Shown here: positions 18,019 through 26,317 of the stretch, piece by piece
How positions within the stretch are numbered: the first letter of the stretch is position 1
Layout of the letters: every line of letters begins with the position of its first letter
Assembly: GCF_001905385.1 (NCBI RefSeq)
Contig: NZ_LIPF01000007.1
Location: 124,001 to 188,000 of the forward strand
DNA length: 64,000 nt
Direction: 5' to 3'
DNA from: Streptomyces sp. CB02414
Lineage (GTDB): Bacteria; Actinomycetota; Actinomycetes; Streptomycetales; Streptomycetaceae
The notes under the pieces: model-generated
The model's input: only the letters and a program-made list of their open reading frames with translations
Told to the model about the DNA's origin: nothing
Database searches by the model: none
Position numbers and translations under genes: made by a program

Positions 18019-18605
18019 TCACGATGGCCGGTCGTCTGACGAAGCACGCACCAAACTGCGGGCAGGCGGTAGGGGCGGTGCCACCGTGCGTGCTGGAGCC
18101 GGGTGATGTATCCGCGGCCACGGACGTACAGGCGGGCCTGTTGAACGCCGGCATCCCGGCCCCTCGGGTCGGCCGGGGCTGTGCGGACTCGGACGCGGCA
18201 GAGCCATGACGCAAGACGATCTCTCGTGGGGCTCCGCCGCGGTCCTGGCTGTAGCAGATCCCGGTGCCGGAGACCCGCTGGGCGAACTCGCCCCGCACAC
18301 TCTCGCACAGGAGGTTTCCGAACGGGCCCCGTGCCGCTGGGGCCGAGACCACACCGAGGCGGTACGCGCCGCGCCGTACCGGATTCCGGCCGACCACATA
18401 CCTCATACATGCGCCATAGCCACCCGGGCGCACAACAGGGCTATGCCGTCAGCCCCGATCCGGCTGCAGGCACGGCCGATGGCCCGTCACCCGTTGTCTC
18501 TGGGGGACACCTGCCGCCGAGGCAAGGTCTGCCAGCCGCTGGACTGGGGTTCCCGAGCGCTCGTGGACAGGGGGCTCTGCCGTCCCGTCAGGCCTGGGCC
18601 AACGG
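18019..18605. other. No recognisable gene
   Basis: An open frame on the plus strand from 18206 and several on the minus strand show no recognisable family and no consistent coding pattern. The stretch lies between the broken ridA and the stop of the XRE regulator. Confidence 0.45.
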
Positions 18606-19451
18606 TCACGGTGTCGCGTCGGGAGGGCCCAGCTTGGCCAGTGCGGCGGCGCTCGGGCTGCCGGGATCTGCGGTGTAAAGCACCAACCGCAGGCTGGTAC
18701 CGGGCATGAGCAGGGTTTGACGATCCAGTTCCAACTCGCCGAGTTCGGGATGACGCAGGCGTTTACGCAGCGTCGGCCGGGGGTGCACGTCATGGCTGCG
18801 CCAGCCGGCGACGAAGTCGGGGTTGTGCGCGGCGTACTCGTTGACCAGCTCGCCCAGCGCACGGTCCGCCGGGTGACGGGCTCCGGCCGCGCGCAAGTGG
18901 GCGGCGGACTGCCGGGCGAAGTCGCCTTCCGCGCCGACGGGTGCCGAGCAGAGGGTGCCGCCCAGCCGGATGGCGAGACGCACAGTGTTGCGCTCGTGGG
19001 CGGGCAACTGCGCGAAGTCGATGATCAACGCGGCCGCCGCAGAGTTCCAGGCCACGATGTCCTCCAGGTCGTTCACCAAGTAGGCGGGAAACGGCCCGAG
19101 CCGATGCAGCAGTCGGCGTGCATCGGCGGGTACCGGCGTGCGATCGGCGTCCGTACTGGGCGGGATCTGACCGGCCAGCCGCGCCAGGTGCTCACGCTCT
19201 GTGTCGGTGAGGCGCAGCGCGGTTCCCAGTGCGGACAGCACCTGCGGCGACGGACGCGGCGCGCGGGCCTGCTCCAGTCGCTCGTAGTAGCTTGTGGACA
19301 CCCCGGCCAGGGCGGCCACCTCTTCCCGCCGCAGCCCGGGAGTGCGCCGGGCGCGCGGGCCGGGTGGGTGGACAGCCGTGGCCGGCAACTGGGCGGGGCG
19401 CAGCGCCTCCCGTCGACGGCGCAGGAAGTCAGCTAGTTCTGCTCTGCTCAC
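18606..19451 (-). CDS. XRE-family transcriptional regulator (MmyB-like)
   Basis: The start is probably GTG 19451, giving 281 residues beginning VSRAELADFLRRRREALRPA. The N-terminal helix-turn-helix is plain: PGLRREEVAALAGVSTSYYE then RLEQARAPRPSPQVLSALG. It is followed by the MmyB-type ligand-binding PAS-like domain: AYLVNDLEDIVAWNSAAAAL, IDFAQLPAHERNTVRL, and YAAHNPDFVAGWRSHDVHP. It ends with ELDRQTLLMPGTSLRLVLYT, typical of this family, which often controls an adjacent divergent dehydrogenase gene. Here the divergent partner is a SnoaL-like/NmrA-like pair starting at 19587, which is its likely target. Confidence 0.92.
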   Translation of the reverse strand: MSRAELADFLRRRREALRPAQLPATAVHPPGPRARRTPGLRREEVAALAGVSTSYYERLEQARAPRPSPQVLSALGTALRLTDTEREHLARLAGQIPPSTDADRTPVPADARRLLHRLGPFPAYLVNDLEDIVAWNSAAAALIIDFAQLPAHERNTVRLAIRLGGTLCSAPVGAEGDFARQSAAHLRAAGARHPADRALGELVNEYAAHNPDFVAGWRSHDVHPRPTLRKRLRHPELGELELDRQTLLMPGTSLRLVLYTADPGSPSAAALAKLGPPDATP

Positions 19452-19586
19452 CCGGGCAGGTTGACACAGCGGCACCCGGTTTAGCCACGCACCAGTGGTC
19501 CGGGGCTCGCTGGTGCGTTCCACGGCACTGCCTCGTGGGCCCACTCTGGTGCGGTCACACATCCTGCAGAACGCTGGAGAATCACC

Positions 19587-20033
19587 GTGTCACGACGCAC
19601 TCCCGAAATGACCTTCCGCCGGCTGCTGGAGCTGCTGCTGGCCAAAGACATGGATGCCGTCGCCGATCTGTGGGCGGAGTACGGCACCGCCGAGTTCCCG
19701 TTCGCCGAGGGGGCATCGCCGAGACGGCTGACCGGACGTGAGGCCGTCCGGGGCTATCTGGCCGGCTACCCGGACCTGATGGACGTGCAGACGATCCCGA
19801 CCCTCACTGTGCGCCACACGGACCAGCCGGACACCATCGTGGTGGAGTTCACCGCGCGCGGTCGCACGGTGGCCACCGATACGCCGTACCAGTTGGACTA
19901 CATCACGGTGCTCACCACCCACCAGGGCCTGATCACCCGTTATCGGGACTACTGGAACCCGCTGGCGGCCGCCGCAGCGGCCGGCACGCTGCCCGAACTG
20001 CTCGACTCGCTCCGCTCGCAGGCCACCCGATGA
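19587..20033 (+). CDS. SnoaL/NTF2-like protein
   Basis: The start is GTG 19587 behind GGAGAATCACC; 148 residues. The sequence (RLLELLLAKDMDAVADLWAE, GREAVRGYLAGYPDLM, VVEFTARGRTVATDTPYQLD, ITRYRDYWNPLA) is a typical NTF2-like fold ending in the conserved RYRDYWNP. Proteins of this kind bind or isomerise small hydrophobic molecules. Its stop overlaps the start of the NmrA-like gene (ATGA), so the two are translationally coupled and very likely act on the same compound. Expression is probably controlled by the divergent XRE regulator. Confidence 0.85.
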   Translation: MSRRTPEMTFRRLLELLLAKDMDAVADLWAEYGTAEFPFAEGASPRRLTGREAVRGYLAGYPDLMDVQTIPTLTVRHTDQPDTIVVEFTARGRTVATDTPYQLDYITVLTTHQGLITRYRDYWNPLAAAAAAGTLPELLDSLRSQATR

Positions 20034-20893
20034 CCGGCGTGCTGATTACCGGCGGCACCGGAAAGACCGGAAGCACCCTGGCCGAACTGCTCCGCAGAAG
20101 CGGTGTGCCGGTCCGGGTGGCAAGCCGCGTCCCAGCGGCCGACGCTCCGGACGCGGTTCGGTTCGACTGGAGCGATCCGGCCACCCATCCGGCCGCATTG
20201 CACGGGATGGACCGGGTCTACCTGGTGCCTCCGGTGGACACCACCGACCCGATGCCGCTGGTCGCACCGTTCTTGGCCGAGGCCGAACGCCGCGGCGTGC
20301 GCCGGGTGGTGCTGCTCGGCTCCGCTATCGTGCTGCCCGGTGCCGCCAGCGCGCTGGAACTGGCCGCGCACGTGCGGGCCCGGTCCGGATGGGTGGTGCT
20401 GCGTCCCTCCGGGTTCATGCAGAACTTCCTGGCCCCCCACCCGCTGGGTGAGCGGATCCGGCGACGCGGTGAGATCCGCACCGCTGCCGGAACCGGCCGG
20501 GTGGGCTGGATCGACGCTCGAGACATCGCGGCGGTAGCCGCCGTGCTACTGACCGAACCCAACGGCCACCCCGACGACCGGCGTGACTACCTACTCACCG
20601 GGCCGAGGGCGCTGAATTACCAGGATGCGGCACAGACCATCGCCATCCACACCGGCCGGCCAATCCGGGTCGTGCCCGTCGGAGTCGCCGAGCAGGCGGA
20701 CGCCTACCGTGCGTCCGGCCTGCCGGACGCTTTCGCGACCGCCCTCGCCGCTGTCGACGCCGGCATCCGAACCGGCCGGGACGACCAGGTCAGCACCGCG
20801 GTGCTGGACCTCACGGGCCGCCCGCCCCGCACCTTCGCCGAGTTCGTCCAGGATCACGCACTCCAGTGGAGTGACCGTCGGGACACCCGCTGA
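20030..20893 (+). CDS. NmrA-like NAD(P)-binding oxidoreductase
   Basis: ATG 20030 overlaps the preceding stop. The 287-residue protein starts MTGVLITGGTGKTGSTLAEL, a Rossmann GxxGxxG nucleotide site (TGGTGKTG). It continues as an atypical short-chain dehydrogenase: FDWSDPATHPAALHGMDRVY, RRVVLLGSAIVLPGAA and VVLRPSGFMQNFLAPHPLGE, a motif that marks the NmrA/QOR2 group. The catalytic YxxxK is absent. Family members are either quinone or isoflavone reductases or redox sensors. Coupling to the SnoaL-like gene points to an enzyme acting on a small aromatic or polyketide molecule. Confidence 0.88.
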   Translation: MTGVLITGGTGKTGSTLAELLRRSGVPVRVASRVPAADAPDAVRFDWSDPATHPAALHGMDRVYLVPPVDTTDPMPLVAPFLAEAERRGVRRVVLLGSAIVLPGAASALELAAHVRARSGWVVLRPSGFMQNFLAPHPLGERIRRRGEIRTAAGTGRVGWIDARDIAAVAAVLLTEPNGHPDDRRDYLLTGPRALNYQDAAQTIAIHTGRPIRVVPVGVAEQADAYRASGLPDAFATALAAVDAGIRTGRDDQVSTAVLDLTGRPPRTFAEFVQDHALQWSDRRDTR

Positions 20894-21171
20894 CTAGGAC
20901 CTGTCCGGACGATCACGGAAGCCCGTGGCATCGACAAGTCGGCGGCCGATGTTCCCGCCAACGGGTTGTCGCCTCCGGCTTGCTCTGTGCGACGACGCCT
21001 GCTCGGAGGCAGACCCGCTGCGCCGAGCAACCGTACGGGGCCGCGGTGACGCGGCCACGGGAACGGGCGGCCGCGGCACTGGGCGACCGCGAAGGGCAAC
21101 CAGAGCGCACTGAAGCCGGTCAGGTACCAGCAGTTCAGTAGACGCCCACAACTCTCGTCCAGGTGGCTGGG
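20894..21171. other. Intergenic, nothing recognised
   Basis: This gap of 278 bases between converging genes holds no recognisable gene. GGACCTGTCCGGACG-like sequence near 20897 has a short inverted repeat (TGTCCGGACG) but nothing more. Confidence 0.4.
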
Positions 21172-21750
21172 TCAGCGGTGGACGTACTCCGCTGCGATGA
21201 ACAAGACGGCTGCCAGCGGCACCACCCGTGAGGCGAACGCCGATCCGATAGTGGCCCGCCCTGCCCGGACCTGCGGGCGGGCATCGACGTGTCGTGCCAT
21301 CTCGGTCAGCACCTGTGCCGCTCGGGCCCCGGCTCCCCTACGACGGGCCAGCCTGCCGGCCCATGGCGGAGGGAACAGACCCGCCGGCGGAGCCTGCGTC
21401 GTCCCCACGAACTCGAGCAGTCCGTCGCGCCGCAGGTCCACTCGCTCGATCTTCGACCAGGGCAGGAACGTCACTGTCCACATTCTGCGGATGTGGACCC
21501 CGTCGCGGTCCGCGGTGAGGCGCCATAGTCCCACCCGGCAGCACAGCCACCCCGCCACCAGCGACGTCCAGACCGCGAAGAACACCGCGCCGGGCTGCGG
21601 ACCAGCAAGCACCCCGCCGGAGGGACGCTCGACGAACTCCACGAACAACACACACCACCCCGCAGTCGCCACGCGGCCCAGCCACCCCGCACGCCACACG
21701 TACGCTTCCGAGGACGGCCCGGTCACCTCCGCCTCCGGCTGAGGAGCCAC
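21172..21750 (-). CDS. PH-domain membrane protein
   Basis: The start is GTG 21750 inside the upstream small gene (28-base overlap); 192 residues. Two hydrophobic segments (LGRVATAGWCVLFVEFVE and AVFFAVWTSLVAGWLCCRVG) come before a bacterial PH-like domain: WRLTADRDGVHIRRMWTVTF, LPWSKIERVDLRRDGLLEF. A third hydrophobic segment ends the protein (ASRVVPLAAVLFIAAEYVHR). This is the usual layout of Streptomyces PH-domain membrane proteins of unknown function. The overlap with the preceding small gene and the antiporter suggests one co-translated unit. Confidence 0.75.
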   Translation of the reverse strand: MAPQPEAEVTGPSSEAYVWRAGWLGRVATAGWCVLFVEFVERPSGGVLAGPQPGAVFFAVWTSLVAGWLCCRVGLWRLTADRDGVHIRRMWTVTFLPWSKIERVDLRRDGLLEFVGTTQAPPAGLFPPPWAGRLARRRGAGARAAQVLTEMARHVDARPQVRAGRATIGSAFASRVVPLAAVLFIAAEYVHR

Positions 21751-21923
21751 AGGCCGACCACTCCGGGCAGGAGCACCGCGCCCATGGCCAAGAGCGGCAG
21801 CCCAGGGCCGGGCAGCACATACATCGCGCTCCCGGCGATCGTGACCAGTGCGCCGACGCCGAGCAGCGGTCCCGCAGCACCTCGTTCCGGCCGGCGCTCG
21901 CCGTGCTCACGACTGGCGAACAT
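21723..21923 (-). CDS. Small membrane protein
   Basis: The start is ATG 21923, 17 bases before the end of the antiporter gene; 66 residues. Two hydrophobic stretches (LLGVGALVTIAGSAMYVLPG and LPLLAMGAVLLPGVVGLWLL) end with SRRRR, a positive-inside tail. I do not recognise a family. Its position between antiporter and PH-protein genes, overlapping both, suggests an accessory membrane subunit. Confidence 0.6.
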   Translation of the reverse strand: MFASREHGERRPERGAAGPLLGVGALVTIAGSAMYVLPGPGLPLLAMGAVLLPGVVGLWLLSRRRR

Positions 21924-23163
21924 GGCCTTCTTCCTGGCTCGGAACTCGCTTCTGCCCGCTGGTCGCCGGCTCGGGGATGCCGGTCAGGTCCTCGACATCG
22001 AAGATCTTCGCGATGGGCACGTCGGTGCTGCTGTGAGCGATGATCGAGAAGGCGATACAGACGGCGATGAGCGTGTACGCCTGCTCCCCCTGCGGGATGT
22101 CGGCCTGCAGCACGAGAAGCCCGTAGACCACGGACGCGAATCCCTTGGGGCCGAACCACGCGGCCACCAGCTTCTCCCGTCGGTCGAACTGCGTGCCGAC
22201 GAGCGAGATCATCATGGAGGCGGGCCGCACCAGCAAGATCGCCAGAATCACCGCCACGTAGCCGGTCCAGGACAGGTCGGCGAAGAGCTGGGGCGTCAAC
22301 AGGGCACCGAAAACGAGCAGTGCGGCGAACTTGGCCAGCTCTGCGAGCGCTTCGCCCAGCGGTTCGAAGGCCGTCTTCGCCTCCGGTGACACGGCGGTGA
22401 GCACGGCACCTGCGGAGAAGGCGGCCAGGTAGGGGTTGGCGTGGGTCAGGTGGCAGGCGGCGTACAGGATGATGCCGGTGGCCAGTGGCAGCAGTGGCTG
22501 CAGCTTGGGCTCCGCCCCCAGCAGCCGGAACCGTACGAGCCCGTTCACCAGCAGGGGCAGCACTACGCCGAAGGCGAGCCCCAGCGCGAGTTCGAGGGCG
22601 ATCTTCCCGAAAGCTGACTCCGCGTGGCCGCTGGTCGGGCCGGCGGCTGCGATGAGGACGAGCACCAACGGCAGGGCGAGCCCGTCGTTGATGCCGCTCT
22701 CCACGTTCAGCAACTGCCGCAGTTTGGCCGGCACTTCCTTGCGGGCCACGATCGCCGAGGCGAACACCGGGTCCGTGGGTGCCAGGACGGCGCCCACGAG
22801 GAAGGAGGTCGTCCAGTCGAACCCGACCAGGTAGTGGGTGATCAGCGCCATGCCGACGAAGGTGAGCGGCATGCCGAGACCAAGCGCACGGGCCGGGTTC
22901 TTCCAGTTCTCCTTGAGCTTTGGGAAGGACACGTGCATGCCGTCGGTGAACAGCACCGCGAACAGCGCCAGGTCGGCGGTGACCGCGACGATGTCGCTGT
23001 CCGGTGAGATGTGGATCAGGCCGAGGAACCCGTCGCTGACGAGAGCGCCGCCGACCAGGAACAGGAAGGAGGTGGACAGTACGGTCCGGGCCGCGAGTCC
23101 GGAGAGAAGAACCGCGATGAGCAATGCGGCGCCGAAGACCGCGACGAGTACCACGAAGACCAA
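21907..23163 (-). CDS. CPA1-type cation:proton antiporter (NhaP-like)
   Basis: The open frame begins at TTG 23163; the exact start is uncertain because no strong ribosome-binding site is present. The 418-residue product has about twelve hydrophobic segments. Diagnostic CPA1 motifs are GAVLAPTDPVFASAIVARKE, then LLNVESGINDGLALPLVLVL (the ion-binding Asn-Asp), and WFGPKGFASVVYGLLVL, typical of bacterial NhaP/KhtU-like exchangers. The C-terminal cytosolic tail is short (IFDVEDLTGIPEP...), with no TrkA domain. It probably exchanges Na+ or K+ for protons across the cytoplasmic membrane and heads a three-gene overlapping operon. Confidence 0.9.
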   Translation of the reverse strand: MVFVVLVAVFGAALLIAVLLSGLAARTVLSTSFLFLVGGALVSDGFLGLIHISPDSDIVAVTADLALFAVLFTDGMHVSFPKLKENWKNPARALGLGMPLTFVGMALITHYLVGFDWTTSFLVGAVLAPTDPVFASAIVARKEVPAKLRQLLNVESGINDGLALPLVLVLIAAAGPTSGHAESAFGKIALELALGLAFGVVLPLLVNGLVRFRLLGAEPKLQPLLPLATGIILYAACHLTHANPYLAAFSAGAVLTAVSPEAKTAFEPLGEALAELAKFAALLVFGALLTPQLFADLSWTGYVAVILAILLVRPASMMISLVGTQFDRREKLVAAWFGPKGFASVVYGLLVLQADIPQGEQAYTLIAVCIAFSIIAHSSTDVPIAKIFDVEDLTGIPEPATSGQKRVPSQEEGHVRQS

Positions 23164-23493
23164 CCCCGATCGGCGAAGACAACTGTTCCCTGATCGCCGA
23201 CCAGACTTCCCGGCACTCCGCGACGGACTTTACACGATCCTTACGCGTCCCTGACAGGTGCCTGACCGGCCGTTCATCTGGCGTGAACGGCACCGGACCG
23301 CGACCGCTGGTGCCGACAACGACGACCTTGACCTGTGTCATGGCAGTGGCGGGAGGGAGTTCGTGCTCGTCATGGTGCCTTTCTGCGTGCTGGTGGGGAT
23401 CGCGAGCATCCCAGGGCATGGGATGGATGTTGTCGGTCCCGCTACTCCTCTTCCCCCCTGGCTCCGCTGCGCGCCTTCCTGGTTCCACGATCG

Positions 23494-23596
23494 TGAGGTA
23501 CTGGAAGAGAATGCCCAGGATCCAGGCGAAGGCGAAGTCCAGGGCGAAGGCGGCGTAGAGGGCCTTGCCGGCGAGCGTGAGTGAGGCCGCGTACAC
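23494..23596 (-). pseudogene. DUF4396-like membrane protein fragment
   Basis: On the minus strand, YAASLTLAGKALYAAFALDF and AFAWILGILFQYLTI resemble the second helix of DUF4396 membrane proteins, which are common in Streptomyces. The frame then runs into low-complexity polar sequence with no further helices. Only about 35 residues are recognisable, so this is a scrap at best. Confidence 0.4.
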
Positions 23597-23751
23597 GAGC
23601 CATCCTCACCGATCAACCACCGAGGCGGCAGGCCCGTGAACTCCGCCGCCGCGGGAGCCCCGTACTCGGACGGGTCCCGGCGCCGTCTGCTCATACGCGG
23701 GCCCCCTCACGCCCGCAACGGGCATGGGACCCGCAACGGAGTACGGTGTCG

Positions 23752-24258
23752 TCATTCCCAGCCGAGAGGGGACGGCCGGGTGTCCCCGGCCGGGGCGGAG
23801 GGCTCCGCGCCCGCCTCGTTGAAGGCGGACAGGGCGTCGATGAGCGCCCGCCGCTTCTCCGGGCTCAGACGTTCGACGATGACGGCGATCTCCGTGCGCC
23901 GCCGGGCGGTGACCTCCTCGACCGTACGGTGTCCCTCCGTCGTGAGCCGGAGCAGGGTCTCCCGCCGGTTGTCGGGATTGACCTGGCGGTCCACCAGCCC
24001 GGCGGCGACGAGCCGGTCCACCATGCGCATGGCCGTCGAGGGGGCGACGCGGAGCAGGTCGGCGAGAGCGACGAGTTTGGTGGCGCCTCGGGTGGACAGG
24101 ACGACCAGCATCCGGAACTGCGGCAGCGTGACCCGGTCCTCGACAGCGGACAAGGAACGGGCGGAGACCGCCACCAGCAGCCGGGAGGCGGTCAGAACCT
24201 CCCGCGTGACGGCATCGACGTCCTCCATGGTCCCCTCGCGGGACTCGCGCTCCATCAT
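23752..24258 (-). CDS. MarR-family transcriptional regulator
   Basis: I choose ATG 24258 (MMERESREG), because it follows AAGGACTC, whereas the in-frame ATG at 24285 has no ribosome-binding site; this gives 168 residues. The winged helix is clear: RVTLPQFRMLVVLSTRGATK, LVALADLLRVAPSTAMRMVD, RLVAAGLVDRQVNPDNRRET, LLRLTTEGH. The C-terminal helix EVTARRRTEIAVIVERLSPE fits dimerisation. It is divergent to the deazaflavin-type oxidoreductase at 24385, with the palindrome at 24295-24306 between them, a plausible operator for both. Confidence 0.9.
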   Translation of the reverse strand: MMERESREGTMEDVDAVTREVLTASRLLVAVSARSLSAVEDRVTLPQFRMLVVLSTRGATKLVALADLLRVAPSTAMRMVDRLVAAGLVDRQVNPDNRRETLLRLTTEGHRTVEEVTARRRTEIAVIVERLSPEKRRALIDALSAFNEAGAEPSAPAGDTRPSPLGWE

Positions 24259-24294
24259 GAGTCCTTTTTTACCGGGATCCTTCATTTAGACTGT

Positions 24295-24306
24295 GCAAAA
24301 TTTTGC
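24295..24306. promoter_or_regulatory. Perfect palindrome, likely MarR operator
   Basis: GCAAAATTTTGC is a perfect 12-bp palindrome in an AT-rich island between the divergent MarR gene and the oxidoreductase. MarR proteins bind short palindromes of this kind in their own promoter. Neighbouring TTGCAC on the minus strand could be a -35 element for the regulator. Confidence 0.6.
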
Positions 24307-24384
24307 CTGCCGAAGTGATCGTTCTTGGGTCTTCCGCCCCGTCGATGCGGGGAGTGGACACCGCCCACCCTCTGGAAGGCGAGC

Positions 24385-24930
24385 ATGACACCTGACGAAG
24401 CGGACCCCGCCAGACCACGCGTCCCCGCCGGCTGGCGCCGGCAGGCCGCTCGCGCGCCCATCCTCCTGTTCAGGGCCGGCCTGGGGCCGCTACTCGGCAG
24501 ACGGTTTCTGCTGTTGCACCATGTGGGCCGGGTCAGCGGAAGCGACCGCCGGGTGGTTCTCGAAGTCGTGGCGTACAAGGCGCCGTATCGCTGCTGGACG
24601 GTCGCCTCCGGTTTCGGTTCGCGCTCCGACTGGTATCGCAACCTGCGTGCCCGGCCGAAGACGGTCGTGCAGTTCGGCAACCGCCACCACGCCGTCACCG
24701 CCCGTTTCCTCACTTCGGACGAAGGCGCCGACATCATGACGGACTACGGTCGGCGCCACCCCCGCACCGCTCGTCGCCTGTGCGCATACCTGGGGCTGCC
24801 CGCCGACGGCTCCGAGTCGGCCCTGCGCGAGGCCGGGCGCACGATCCCCTTCGTCCGCCTCGAGACAGACACCTGTCCACCGGACGAGCCGCGCCGTGCC
24901 GGCCATGACACACCGACTCCCCGGAAGTGA
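24385..24930 (+). CDS. Deazaflavin-dependent (DDN-like) nitroreductase-family protein
   Basis: The start is ATG 24385 behind GGAAGG; 181 residues. The split-barrel fold of F420/FMN-binding proteins is indicated by LLGRRFLLLHHVGRVSGSDR, RVVLEVVAYKAPYRCWTVAS, GFGSRSDWYRNLRARPKTVV, and QFGNRHHAVTARFL. The WYRNL and RxxVLEVV motifs are typical of DDN-type deazaflavin-dependent reductases in actinobacteria. Such enzymes reduce quinones, dyes or nitro compounds using F420H2. It is divergent to the MarR regulator and probably under its control. The gene after it starts only seven bases later. Confidence 0.88.
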   Translation: MTPDEADPARPRVPAGWRRQAARAPILLFRAGLGPLLGRRFLLLHHVGRVSGSDRRVVLEVVAYKAPYRCWTVASGFGSRSDWYRNLRARPKTVVQFGNRHHAVTARFLTSDEGADIMTDYGRRHPRTARRLCAYLGLPADGSESALREAGRTIPFVRLETDTCPPDEPRRAGHDTPTPRK

Positions 24931-24936
24931 GCGACA

Positions 24937-25332
24937 GTGCCGAACCCCACCCCTGATTCGGTGTGGACGCGATTCCTCACGGACAGCGAGGAAGCCATCG
25001 CCCGGTCCGCACCGCGAGAGCCATCAGCCCGGAGGCGGACCGGGCATCCGGAGAGAAGCGGCCACGTGGGCGACACCTGGTACTGCGACGACGCACTGTC
25101 CGAACCCCCATGGCGCCACCTCGACACACGCGGGCGAATACGTCGCCTCGGGCGCATCCTGGCAGGCGCGGCCGCGCTCGCTGCTCTCCTGGGACTCTTC
25201 TCCTGCCTTCCCGAAGAGCCCCCGGGCCGGCCCACAGGCCCCGAGAGCACCTCACCACCCCAGATCTCCAGTGCCGTTGTCGAGACACCGGCCCCGGCCT
25301 CCCCGTCCTTGCAGTCGGCGGACGCGGCGTAG
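24937..25332 (+). CDS. Hypothetical single-pass membrane protein
   Basis: GTG 24937 starts a 131-residue frame seven bases after the oxidoreductase stop. The sequence begins DSVWTRFLTDSEEAIARSAP, then a basic region with RIRRLGRILAGAAALAALLG as a membrane helix near residues 70-90, and ends in a Pro/Ser/Thr-rich tail. I have the impression of a conserved actinobacterial hypothetical family, but I cannot name it. It is close enough to the preceding gene to share a transcript. Confidence 0.6.
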   Translation: MPNPTPDSVWTRFLTDSEEAIARSAPREPSARRRTGHPERSGHVGDTWYCDDALSEPPWRHLDTRGRIRRLGRILAGAAALAALLGLFSCLPEEPPGRPTGPESTSPPQISSAVVETPAPASPSLQSADAA

Positions 25333-25870
25333 AACGAACCCGGTGTGGGTGACGTTGTGGAGGCGGGCGATACCGAGCATTGCGTGGTGAACGCCGTCGT
25401 CCTTGACGGCGGCAGTCGCGGCGGATCTGCCACGTCTTCATGTGCGCGAAAGCGTGATCGACGCGGGCTCGGACCTTGCGGTGGGAGGCGTTGTGCTCCT
25501 GTTTCCAGGCCGGCAGTTCGGCCTGGTCACGTTCACGGCGGTGCGGGATGACCGGGCTGGTGCCGCGGTAGCCGCCGTCAGCGATCACTGTTTTCCTGCC
25601 GACGGCGGCCTCCCCGCCGGACAGCTCCTACGCCTTGCAGTCGTTGCGGTTGCCCGGCAGGGGCCGGCAGACTGCGACAACGAGCCAGGGGTCCGCGCCG
25701 AGCGAGGGCCGGCCCGAGGTGGCCGGAAGAGGTGATCGGGGCGACGCACCACCGGTTCCTCGCCGCGGTTCCGCTGCTTGTCGACAGCCGCCCGCTCCAG
25801 GTCCTGATCACCGCACGCACGAGTCGGAAGGATGGCATTCGCCAATCGTCCCGACTCGTTGTCGGCCGGC
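25333..25870 (-). mobile_element. IS5-family transposase remnant
   Basis: On the minus strand, VIADGGYRGTSPVIPHRRER, then LPAWKQEHNASHRKVRARVD and HAFAHMKTWQIRRDCR, match the DDE region of IS5-group transposases (GYQG... HR.VRARVEH...MK). After DCR the frame shifts, and VHHAMLGIARLHNVTHTGFV continues in another frame to a stop near 25330. Upstream, the N-terminal half is scrambled over two other frames and recognisable only in scraps. No intact inverted repeats were seen. Confidence 0.75.
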
Positions 25871-25945
25871 GTGAACGACCAGACCCCACGTCAAGATCGA
25901 TTACGGGACAGCCGTTGGCGAGCCGAAATCAGCATGGGCGCGCGG

Positions 25946-26317
25946 TCAGATCCCTGGCCCGTAGCCGGGGTCAGGATGCTGACGGGGAGTCCACCACTCG
26001 GTGAGTCCCCACACCCCGAGCGCGAGCGCGGTCAAGGCTACGAGTACCGCAACCCACGGACGGTGCACTCGCCTGATGACCAAAGACCAGGTGAGGGGCG
26101 GGACCAGCAGGCCGCCGAGCAGAATGAGTGGCAGGTCGACAAAGAGCACGCTCAGATCGCGGGCGTGGGCCTCGAACCCTCCGTCGATACTGAACGTGGC
26201 CCGTGGTGCCCAGACAACCAGCCCGGCGGACGCGCCGAGACCGGCGAGAAGGTACCTGGTGCTGTTCCTGCCTTTCGAGTTCGTACTTGCGGCCCGCCCC
26301 GGAGTGTTCTCGCTCAT
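25946..26317 (-). CDS. Small multi-pass membrane protein
   Basis: ATG 26317 follows GAAGGC and gives 123 residues; the frame is open further upstream but that part looks non-coding. After a polar start (MSENTPGRAASTNSKGR) come hydrophobic segments RYLLAGLGASAGLVVWA, LSVLFVDLPLILLGGLLVPP, and WVAVLVALTALALGVWGLTE, ending with WWTPRQHPDPGYGPGI. This is a small integral membrane protein of unknown family. No operon partner. Confidence 0.6.
   Translation of the reverse strand: MSENTPGRAASTNSKGRNSTRYLLAGLGASAGLVVWAPRATFSIDGGFEAHARDLSVLFVDLPLILLGGLLVPPLTWSLVIRRVHRPWVAVLVALTALALGVWGLTEWWTPRQHPDPGYGPGI

Noticed and set aside
21338..23596. A 752-codon open frame on the minus strand
   Set aside because: It overlaps the antiporter and PH-protein genes in another frame; only its first 35 residues resemble anything (DUF4396), the rest is Arg-rich shadow.
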